Source of the DNA: Kiritimatiellia bacterium | Lineage (GTDB): Bacteria > Verrucomicrobiota > Kiritimatiellia > UBA8416 | Reading direction: 5' to 3' | Assembly (NCBI GenBank): GCA_007126175.1 | Contig: SLBU01000121.1 | Span: 1 to 6,614, forward strand | DNA length: 6,614 bases | Part shown: piece by piece, positions 1-5,239 of the stretch | Layout of the letters: each line of letters starts with the position of its first letter | Numbering within the stretch: the stretch's first letter is position 1 | Translations under genes and position numbers: made by a program | The notes under the pieces: model-generated | The model's database searches: none | Seen by the model: only the letters and a program-made list of their open reading frames with translations | What the model was told of the DNA's origin: nothing

Positions 1-140
1 AGCAGTGCTGCGATTCCCAGGAGCCCGGCTACGAGCCAACTAAGATGAAACCAGAATCCCGTGATAATGAGTGTGGTCAGCAAAAAGAGGAGGCAAGCTC
101 GCAACACAAAAGGTCGTTTGTTTTGGCCCTGCTGCTCCAT
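1..140 (-). CDS. N-terminus of an unidentified membrane protein (truncated by window edge)
   Basis: The minus strand opens with ATG at 140-138 and stays open for 46 codons to the edge. An in-frame stop lies just upstream (153-155), so this ATG is the natural start, and an AGGGA Shine-Dalgarno-like element sits 6 nt before it. The product begins with a short polar and basic stretch (MEQQGQNKRP). Two hydrophobic segments follow, roughly residues 16-29 and 34-46, separated by FWFH, which looks like two membrane helices or a helical hairpin. The gene is divergent from the B12-importer operon. The long plus-strand frame over the same bases, an upstream extension of the btuF frame, has no comparable signal. 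Too little is present to name a family. It could be a small DUF-type inner-membrane protein, but this is a guess. Confidence 0.6.
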   Translation of the reverse strand, partial: MEQQGQNKRPFVLRACLLFLLTTLIITGFWFHLSWLVAGLLGIAAL

Positions 141-193
141 GCGTTGTCCCTGTTACTGGTGACATGTCTTCACGTCTGGAAACGTACCCAATC

Positions 194-202
194 GTTGTAT
201 CA
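194..202 (-). promoter_or_regulatory. Possible extended -10 element for the leftward membrane-protein gene
   Basis: Read on the minus strand this is TGATACAAC: a TGn motif followed by TACAAC, four of six matches to the -10 consensus. It would place the transcript start about 45-50 nt before the ATG at 140. No good -35 is visible at 17 bp. This is inferred from one weak motif only. Confidence 0.2.
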
Positions 203-270
203 GAACACAATCGTGCTGACGAGAAAAAGTTCCTGTGCCTATATGGAATTCCCGGCGAGGGCAAATTGCT

Positions 271-299
271 TTGAAGTTGAAGCGGTCAGGGGCTATGGT
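271..299 (+). promoter_or_regulatory. Possible sigma-70 promoter of the btuF-btuD-btuC operon
   Basis: TTGAAG (271-276) is separated by exactly 17 bp from TATGGT (294-299). The predicted start near 306 leaves a leader of about 20 nt before the ATG at 327. The spacing is ideal but each hexamer matches the consensus only moderately. An overlapping alternative, TTGAAG at 277-282 and TATGGC at 299-304 with a 16-bp spacer, is about equally good. No cobalamin riboswitch core is visible between 140 and 327. Confidence 0.3.
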
Positions 300-326
300 A
301 TGGCGTATTTCAGAGGGGTGCGCAGA

Positions 327-1208
327 ATGAGGATATCGCTGACAATGGTTTTGATGGTGTGGGCGCTGACGGGCTGTAGTAGGCATGAGATGCCTGTGGA
401 TGATACAATGGATGCCGATTCGTATCCGCTGCGTATTGTGTGTGCAACCCCGGGCCTTGCGGAGGTGGTGTTTGCCTTGGGGGCTGGGGATCGTGTCGTC
501 GGGGTAAGCGATTATACGGTTTGGCCCCCGGAAGCATTGTCTGTTTCTCGTATTGGAGGCTGGGCGCATCCGGATCGTGAACGCCTTCTGTCTTTGCAGC
601 CGGATCTGATTCTGACGCAAGGGCTGCACGAACCCTTGGTACAGTTTGCCGCGCGGCACGATATCCGAATCGCACAAATCCCCACGGATACGCTCGCAGA
701 TGTGTTGGCGCAATTTTGCGTGGTCGGAGGGTTGATCGGGGCCGATGAGAGGGCGGCAGGGATCACCGCAGACTTGGAGAACGCGTTACAGGACATCCGG
801 GTACGGGTTGCGGGTCGGGTCGTACCCCGTGCGGTATTGTTTCTGGAGCGTCCGGAGGGCGTGCTACGAAATTTGACGACGGTGGGTCCGCGCACCTTTA
901 TCAGTGAACTCATGACGCTGGCAGGGGGCGAGAATGTGTTTGCGGATGTGGTGGGGGATTATCCGCAGGTTTCGCGTGAGGCATTGCTGATGCGTGCACC
1001 CGAGGTAATTATCGAGCTACACGGTGAGCCCGTGGGGGCTGTGCGGCGGGAGCGGATATTGGCCGATTGGCAGGCATTGGCAAGCATTCCGGCTGTGCGG
1101 CAAGAGCGGATTGTCTTTCTGGCCGGGGATCATACGATGATTCCGGGGCCGCGCATTGTGGAAACGGCACGTGAAATGGCACGGTTACTGCATCCGGAGG
1201 CGTTCTGA
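327..1208 (+). CDS. btuF: BtuF-like cobalamin/corrinoid-binding lipoprotein of an ABC importer
   Basis: This is the periplasmic substrate-binding component of a vitamin B12-class ABC importer (Peripla_BP_2, helical-backbone metal-receptor fold). From the ATG at 327 it has 293 residues; E. coli BtuF has 266. Residues 1-16 form a short signal sequence ending in the lipobox LTGC, so Cys17 would be lipidated and the protein membrane-anchored. Family landmarks are RIVCATPGLAEVVFALGAGDRVVGVSDY from residue 36, WPPEA (66-70), IGGW (76-79), and ENVF...YPQVSREALL (202-221), which closely matches the C-terminal lobe of BtuF. Glu85 and Glu218 lie where BtuF uses two glutamates to dock onto BtuC. The frame is open back to 45, but that part overlaps the divergent gene. 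A second possible start at 300 has AGGGG 7 nt upstream and would add nine residues with a basic n-region. The stop overlaps the btuD start (TGATG). A heme or siderophore substrate is possible but less likely. Confidence 0.88.
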   Translation: MRISLTMVLMVWALTGCSRHEMPVDDTMDADSYPLRIVCATPGLAEVVFALGAGDRVVGVSDYTVWPPEALSVSRIGGWAHPDRERLLSLQPDLILTQGLHEPLVQFAARHDIRIAQIPTDTLADVLAQFCVVGGLIGADERAAGITADLENALQDIRVRVAGRVVPRAVLFLERPEGVLRNLTTVGPRTFISELMTLAGGENVFADVVGDYPQVSREALLMRAPEVIIELHGEPVGAVRRERILADWQALASIPAVRQERIVFLAGDHTMIPGPRIVETAREMARLLHPEAF

Positions 1209-2038
1209 TGCAGGATGGTTTGCTCAGGGTCGAGGGGGTGCGTTTTGCCTATGATGAGGCGGCGTGCTGGATGCTCTCGGTCGATCAGCTTTCACTGGGG
1301 AGCGAGCGCATGGTGTGTCTGGTGGGGCCCAATGGGTCGGGCAAGAGTACATTGCTGCGCTTGCTTGCGGGCGTGATTGCACCACAATCCGGCAGGATTG
1401 CCTTGGCGGGAAAGGACATGCAAGGCATGTCGCGCGCCACAATTGCCCGCCGGATCGGATACCTGCCGCAGGAATCCCCGGCCTTGTTTGACCTGAGCAT
1501 TGATGAGGTGGTCATGATGGGGCGTTATGTGCATGGTGCCGGGTGGGGTGGCGTTTCTAGCGGGGATCTGGCCGCAGTAGCGCGTGCCCTGGATGCCGTC
1601 GATTTGGTGCGATTGCGCCGCCGCCGGTTATCGCAGGTTTCAGGGGGCGAGCGGCGGCGGGCGTTGATTGCCTCGGTGTTGGCGCAGGAACCTGAGATCC
1701 TGTTGCTCGATGAGCCCACGAGTGCACTCGACATCCATCATGCCGTGGATCTGATGCGTCTGCTTGCGGGCTTTCGCCCGCCCGAGCCGGCGGTGATTGT
1801 GGTTACGCATGATATCAATCTGGCCAGTTTATTTTCGGACCGGATGCTTTTGCTGCAAGCCGGGCAGGTTTTGACGGACGGGGCCGCTGCCTGCGTGGTT
1901 ACGCCCGCCAATCTGCATGCTGTCTATGGCGGTGGATTTTTGTTGGAGCGGCATCCGCAAACGGGGGTGCCGCTGGTGGTGCCGATGCGCGAAATGGGAT
2001 GCTGTGCGGATGGGAAGGAGGCATTGCATGTGCGCTAG
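1208..2038 (+). CDS. btuD: ABC transporter ATP-binding protein, BtuD/FhuC/FecE type
   Basis: This is the cytoplasmic ATPase that drives import through the adjacent permease. The 276-residue protein has every catalytic element in order: Walker A GPNGSGKST (40-48), Q-loop YLPQ with Gln88, signature VSGGE (144-148, V in place of the usual L), Walker B ILLLDEP (164-170) with Glu169, D-loop SALD (172-175) and H-loop His201 in VTHD. It should therefore be active. About 25 residues at the C-terminus (residues 250-276, with GCC near the end) extend past the usual core and look poorly conserved. They also encode the ribosome-binding site of the next gene. The ATG overlaps the btuF stop by one base, and the 3' end overlaps the permease start by 11 bp, so translation of all three genes is probably coupled. 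Confidence 0.93.
   Translation: MQDGLLRVEGVRFAYDEAACWMLSVDQLSLGSERMVCLVGPNGSGKSTLLRLLAGVIAPQSGRIALAGKDMQGMSRATIARRIGYLPQESPALFDLSIDEVVMMGRYVHGAGWGGVSSGDLAAVARALDAVDLVRLRRRRLSQVSGGERRRALIASVLAQEPEILLLDEPTSALDIHHAVDLMRLLAGFRPPEPAVIVVTHDINLASLFSDRMLLLQAGQVLTDGAAACVVTPANLHAVYGGGFLLERHPQTGVPLVVPMREMGCCADGKEALHVR
2015..2021 (+). promoter_or_regulatory. Strong ribosome-binding site that fixes the btuC start
   Basis: AAGGAGG lies 6 nt before the ATG at 2028, inside the last codons of the ATPase gene. The same frame is open from an earlier ATG at 1917, but the residues from there are not transporter-like and no comparable site precedes it. This site therefore decides the start. Confidence 0.8.
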
Positions 2039-3032
2039 GTCTGCGGGAGTGCTGCGTGGCATCTGGCCGTATGCGATGCTGGCAATGTGTGCGTTGTGTT
2101 TGTTGCCCTGGGTGGGCGGGGAGTCGATTGTTCCGCAGGAGGTGTGGGCGTTTGTGCGTGGCAGTGGCAATGTGCAGGGGATTATTTTCTTCCAGCAGCG
2201 CTTGCCGCGTGTGCTTGCGGCGATGCTGGTGGGCGGTGGGCTTGCGGTGGCGGGGTGCAGCTTGCAGATTCTGTTTCGTAATCCGCTCGCGGAGCCGTGG
2301 ACGCTAGGCATCAGCGGCGGTGCCTCGGTGGGGGCATTTCTGGCATATGCCTTTCCGCAGTTGGTGATCCGTGTGTGGGGGGTGGATAGCACGGCATTGA
2401 TGGCGTTGCTGGGGGCTGCGGCCGTGATGGGGTTGTTATTATGGTGCGCCCGTGGGCGTGGCGGGGTGCCGATCCAGACCCTGTTGCTTGGCGGGGTGAC
2501 GATCAGCGTTCTCACCAGTGGCCTGATGATGTTGACGGTTTACTTCATTTCCCCGTATCGTTTCTTTTCGTTCCAACGCTGGATGATGGGGGGGCTCGAT
2601 ATTGCAGGTTTTCAGGGAATTGTGCCGTTTTTGTTCACGGGGATTCCTGGGCTATTTCTGTTGGTGCAAGTAGCGCGTGCCTATAATCACCTGGCGTTGG
2701 GGGAGGAATTAGCGCTTGGACATGGTGTGGATGTGGTGCGCGTACGCTGGCAGACGCTGTTGGGGGCCGGGCTCCTCACGGCTGGGTGCGTGGCCATTGC
2801 CGGACCGATCGGATTTGTGGGGCTGATTATACCGCACGCTGTGCGCCGCCTGAGTGGGTTTGATAATCGCGTCGTGATGCCGGGGGCTTTTTTTCTTGGT
2901 GGGGCGGTGTTGGCGGTAGCGGACGGCGCAGCACGCACGGTATTGGCCCCGACTGAGATCCCCGTCGGCGTGATTATGGCCGTAGTGGGGGGGCCGGTGT
3001 TCCTATACTTGCTGCTGCGCCGTGTGCAATAA
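2028..3032 (+). CDS. btuC: FecCD/BtuC-family ABC transporter permease
   Basis: This is the inner-membrane channel subunit of the importer; two copies should pair with two ATPases. With the start at 2028 it has 334 residues, typical of BtuC/FhuB/FecD (PF01032), which normally cross the membrane ten times. Conserved landmarks are RLPR (58-61), the glycine-rich segment MLVGGGLAVAG (66-76), RNPLAEPWTLGISGGASVGA (84-103), GEELALGHGV (225-234, the cytoplasmic coupling helix that contacts the ATPase), GPIGFVGLIIPHAVR (259-273) and EIPVGVIMAVVGGPVF (310-325). The protein looks full length and intact. The family alone cannot separate B12 from siderophore or heme import; the B12 reading comes from the neighbouring binding protein. 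The stop codon ends 5 bp before the convergent cysK gene. Confidence 0.92.
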   Translation: MCARSAGVLRGIWPYAMLAMCALCLLPWVGGESIVPQEVWAFVRGSGNVQGIIFFQQRLPRVLAAMLVGGGLAVAGCSLQILFRNPLAEPWTLGISGGASVGAFLAYAFPQLVIRVWGVDSTALMALLGAAAVMGLLLWCARGRGGVPIQTLLLGGVTISVLTSGLMMLTVYFISPYRFFSFQRWMMGGLDIAGFQGIVPFLFTGIPGLFLLVQVARAYNHLALGEELALGHGVDVVRVRWQTLLGAGLLTAGCVAIAGPIGFVGLIIPHAVRRLSGFDNRVVMPGAFFLGGAVLAVADGAARTVLAPTEIPVGVIMAVVGGPVFLYLLLRRVQ

Positions 3033-3037
3033 AGGTG

Positions 3038-3982
3038 CTAGACCTCGAATAGCGGTGTCGAGAAGTAGCGTTCGCCAGCATCGGGGAGAACTACCACGAT
3101 ATTCTTGCCTTCGAAGGCAGGATCTTCGGCCAAGCGCAGGGCGACGGCTGCTGCGGCACCGCAGGAGATACCCGAGAGCATGCCTTCCTGCTGGGCCAGT
3201 TGCCGGGCAGTTTCGAATGCCTCTTCGTTGGTAACGGTTTCGACGCGATCGACCATATCCAAGTCCAGCGTCTTGGGGATAAAGCCAGCCCCGATGCCTT
3301 GAATCTTGTGCGGGCCGGGCTTGCATTCCTGGCCGGCGCGGGTCTGGGTAATTACGGGACTGTCGGCGGGTTCGACCGCGACCGAGAGCAGCGCCTGCTT
3401 CTTATCGAGTTTGAAGTAGCGCGAGATACCGGTGATGGTGCCGCCAGTGCCTACTCCAGAGACCAGTACATCGATTTTGCCATCCAGGGCGGCATCAATT
3501 TCCGGTCCGGTGGTGCGCCGGTGGATATCGGGATTGGCAGGGTTCTCGAATTGCTGTGGCATGAAATATTTGCCGGGGTTCTCGGCCACCAGTTCTGTGG
3601 CGGTGCGTATGGCACCGGGCATGCCCTTGGCGGCTTCCGTCAAAATGAGGTTTGCCCCAAAAGCCTTGAGCACCTTGCGCCGCTCAATGCTCATGCTCTC
3701 CGGCATGGCCAGGGTGACTTTGTAGCCGCGTGAGGCCCCTACAAATGCCAAGGCAATGCCAGTGTTGCCACTGGTTGGTTCAATGATCTCCATGCCCGGC
3801 TTCAGAAGCCCTTGTTTCTCGCCTTCCCAGATCATGTTGGCACCGATCCGGCATTTTACCGAGTAGGCCGGATTACGCCCTTCAATCTTGGCATACACTG
3901 TGGCTTTGCCCTTTACCAGCCGATGCAATTTTACTAACGGTGTGTTGCCGATCGACAACGAATTGTCATTCACTGCTTTCAT
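3038..3982 (-). CDS. cysK: Cysteine synthase A (O-acetylserine sulfhydrylase)
   Basis: This PLP enzyme makes L-cysteine from O-acetyl-L-serine and sulfide, the last step of assimilatory cysteine synthesis in the cytoplasm. The 314-residue protein (E. coli CysK has 323) starts [20 protein letters not shown]. It has the PLP lysine Lys43 in [11 protein letters not shown], the substrate loop [11 protein letters not shown] (68-78), [11 protein letters not shown] (144-154), the phosphate-binding GVGTGGT (176-182) and GISCGAA (271-277), whose Ser273 matches the serine that contacts the pyridine nitrogen. The segment [11 protein letters not shown] (93-103) and SVKCRIG, rather than SVKDR, favour CysK over CysM. 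A GGGGGA element stands 6 nt before the ATG. The gene has its own promoter upstream. It ends 5 bp from the convergent permease gene, with no terminator in between. The protein appears complete and functional. Confidence 0.95.
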   Translation of the reverse strand: MKAVNDNSLSIGNTPLVKLHRLVKGKATVYAKIEGRNPAYSVKCRIGANMIWEGEKQGLLKPGMEIIEPTSGNTGIALAFVGASRGYKVTLAMPESMSIERRKVLKAFGANLILTEAAKGMPGAIRTATELVAENPGKYFMPQQFENPANPDIHRRTTGPEIDAALDGKIDVLVSGVGTGGTITGISRYFKLDKKQALLSVAVEPADSPVITQTRAGQECKPGPHKIQGIGAGFIPKTLDLDMVDRVETVTNEEAFETARQLAQQEGMLSGISCGAAAAVALRLAEDPAFEGKNIVVVLPDAGERYFSTPLFEV

Positions 3983-4225
3983 GATCTGTCCCCCAATGAT
4001 GTGATTGATTCCTTACTAACCTGACTGACTTTGTAGTGTATCGGGCGTTTTCTGTTTGTCAACCGATAAATCCATAAAAGTCCATCTTCTGATCCACTTG
4101 CAAAACCTTGTGCTGATTCGCTCGGGACAGCGCCCGACCCTCCAAAAGAGAACAAAATAGGGTCGCCGAGGAGATTTGGCGGGACGACCTGCGCGTCATC
4201 GGGGTGTGGTTTTGCCAGCGGCCGT
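3983..4225. other. Intergenic region between the barrel gene and cysK
   Basis: I find no convincing gene in these 243 bp. Short open frames here are minus-strand continuations without family resemblance. The cysK-proximal part holds the cysK promoter and leader. The distal part (4122-4165) holds two short inverted repeats that share bases: TCGGG/CCCGA (4122-4126 and 4133-4137) and CGACCC/GGGTCG (4135-4140 and 4160-4165). Neither is followed by a T-run on the minus strand, so neither is a standard intrinsic terminator. Confidence 0.5.
4035..4062 (-). promoter_or_regulatory. Sigma-70-like promoter of cysK
   Basis: On the minus strand a perfect -35 TTGACA (4062-4057) is followed after 16 bp by TACACT (4040-4035), four of six matches to the -10 consensus. 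Transcription would start near 4028, giving a leader of about 45 nt before the cysK ATG. This indicates that cysK can be expressed independently of aroG-gcvH and the barrel gene. I could not match an IscR-, CysB- or other known operator with confidence. Confidence 0.6.
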
Positions 4226-4768
4226 TCAGAATCGCCGTTTGAGCAGGGCGGAGAATTCGAGGTTGTTGAAGCGAAAGTCGGATATATTGGACCAACGATC
4301 GAAGGCGTAGACGCCCGTGATATCCAAGGTGAAGTATTGCATTTTGAACTGGTAACCAATGATGGTTTGCCAGTAGATGTCGCTCCAGTCGCTTTCGACC
4401 TCATCTTTGATATAGCTGGAGAGAATGCCGGTTCCGGCGAGCCAGCCTTTATCCTGAATGATAAGATTCAGTTGTGGTGTGAGGATCGAATCAATTTCCG
4501 GTTGTTCAGAATCCGGATCGTTTTTTACGGACGGCGTATATCCGAGAAGCAGTTGCCAGTAGCCGATGCCCTCGTGGAACTCGATGCCACCGAGCCAGGA
4601 GATGTCGCCACTGCGGAAGGGGTAGTCTTCGTAGCGCGAATGCGTTGTATGGTAGCGTGCGCCGACGCCGTAAAAGTTGGCGGCAGCCTGCAGGGGCCTC
4701 TGCCCCCCCAAGCAGGTGATTGCCACGGCGAGCGCCATGGACGCCCTAAAGGCAGAGGACTTACTCAT
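4226..4768 (-). CDS. Unrecognised small outer-membrane beta-barrel protein
   Basis: I do not recognise the family. The 180-residue protein starts with a Sec-type signal peptide: basic n-region, hydrophobic core about residues 9-20, likely cleavage near LQA-A (28/29). The mature part divides into eight amphipathic stretches with alternating hydrophobic and aromatic residues, starting near residues 32, 56, 69, 95, 108, 131, 145 and 170. Several are bounded by aromatic residues (GYWQLLLGYTP, IYWQTIIGYQF). The last residue is Phe (LLKRRF), the usual BAM recognition signal. Together this indicates an 8-stranded barrel of OmpX/OmpW/YfaZ size, with longer acidic loops such as residues 82-93 and 121-130. 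The start ATG lies inside the last codons of gcvH, an 8-bp overlap, and is preceded by GAGGAAGAGGA, so translation is probably coupled to gcvH. Any link to glycine metabolism is unproven. Confidence 0.75.
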   Translation of the reverse strand: MSKSSAFRASMALAVAITCLGGQRPLQAAANFYGVGARYHTTHSRYEDYPFRSGDISWLGGIEFHEGIGYWQLLLGYTPSVKNDPDSEQPEIDSILTPQLNLIIQDKGWLAGTGILSSYIKDEVESDWSDIYWQTIIGYQFKMQYFTLDITGVYAFDRWSNISDFRFNNLEFSALLKRRF

Positions 4769-5153
4769 CGTCGTCCTCTTCCTCGTTCATGGCCTCATAG
4801 TCGGCAGCATCCAGGAGGTCATTGAACTGTTCCATATCAAAGGCAGCGATCTTGAAAAGCCAGCCTTCGCCGTAGGGATCCTCATTGACGGTTTCGGGAT
4901 TTGCCTCGAGGGCATCATTGACTTCGGCAATACGCCCGGAAAGGGGCGCATAGATGTCGCTGGCCGCTTTGACTGACTCGATCACGGCACACTCCTGATC
5001 CTGATCGAGTGTTTGATCCGGGTCGGGCAAGTCGACGAAGGTGATGTCGCCGAGTGCCTCTTGGGCATAATCGGTGACTCCGATAATCGCCACGCCTTCC
5101 TCGATTTTAACCCACTCATGTGTCTCTGTGTACCTTCTGTCGCTTGGTGTCAT
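4761..5153 (-). CDS. gcvH: Glycine cleavage system H protein (lipoyl carrier)
   Basis: GcvH carries the aminomethyl group on a lipoyl arm between the P, T and L proteins of the glycine cleavage system, and can also act as a lipoate relay. The 130-residue protein matches the family from YTETHEWVKIEEGVAIIGVTDYAQEALGDITFVDLP (from residue 8) through the lipoylation site ESVKAASDIYAP, with Lys62 as the modified lysine. It continues through VNEDPYGEGWLFKI (89-102) to the ADYEAM end. A run of acidic residues (EEEDDDE, 124-130) follows the usual C-terminus, and its codons double as the ribosome-binding region of the barrel gene. An AAAGGAT element precedes the ATG by 8 nt. No gcvT, gcvP or lipoate ligase gene is in the window, so this gcvH stands apart from the rest of the system here. 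The 86-bp gap from aroG would allow cotranscription. Confidence 0.93.
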   Translation of the reverse strand: MTPSDRRYTETHEWVKIEEGVAIIGVTDYAQEALGDITFVDLPDPDQTLDQDQECAVIESVKAASDIYAPLSGRIAEVNDALEANPETVNEDPYGEGWLFKIAAFDMEQFNDLLDAADYEAMNEEEDDDE

Positions 5154-5183
5154 AGATCCATCCTTTTATCATGCAGGTTTAGC

Positions 5184-5189
5184 CTTATA
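5184..5189 (-). promoter_or_regulatory. Possible -10 element upstream of gcvH
   Basis: TATAAG on the minus strand lies about 30 nt before the gcvH ATG. The nearest -35-like hexamer, TTGAAA (5208-5203), is only 13 bp away, which is too close for a normal sigma-70 promoter. gcvH may therefore rely on readthrough from aroG. Confidence 0.2.
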
Positions 5190-5239
5190 CAAAGGCGATA
5201 AATTTCAATCTTTCACCACAGCCACGCACTTGCGTCAAT

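Noticed and set aside
15..31. CCCAGGAGCCCGGCTAC resembles the B12 box of cobalamin riboswitches.
   Set aside because: It lies inside the well-supported divergent membrane-protein frame, is nearly 300 bp from btuF, differs from the consensus at key positions, and no GCCACTG core is visible in the window on that side.
189..214. Direct repeat CAATCGT (189-195 and 208-214) as a tandem operator.
   Set aside because: A 7-bp repeat is expected about once by chance in an intergenic region of this size.
45..326. N-terminal extension of the btuF frame.
   Set aside because: The lipoprotein signal starts at 327, the extension overlaps the divergent gene, and it has no recognised domain.
1917..2027. Upstream extension of the permease frame.
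   Set aside because: It overlaps the ATPase gene, is cysteine- and arginine-rich unlike a transporter N-terminus, and a strong AAGGAGG site marks 2028 as the start.
3200..3733. Long plus-strand open frame opposite cysK.
   Set aside because: It is antisense to a strongly conserved enzyme, shows no family resemblance, and is explained by GC-rich codon shadowing.
3985..4030. IscR-like or Rrf2-type operator in the cysK leader.
   Set aside because: The TAAGG part matches one half of the IscR type 2 consensus, but the CC half-site is missing.
4761..5153. LbpA-type lipoate-binding protein of the sHdr sulfur-oxidation system instead of GcvH.
   Set aside because: The sequence follows genuine GcvH throughout (LGDITFVDLP, ESVKAASDIYAP, NEDPYGEGW), and no hdr or lipoate-ligase-like genes are nearby.
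5221..5239. ACGC/GCGT hairpin after the aroG stop as a terminator.
   Set aside because: The stem is only 4 bp and no T-run follows on the minus strand.
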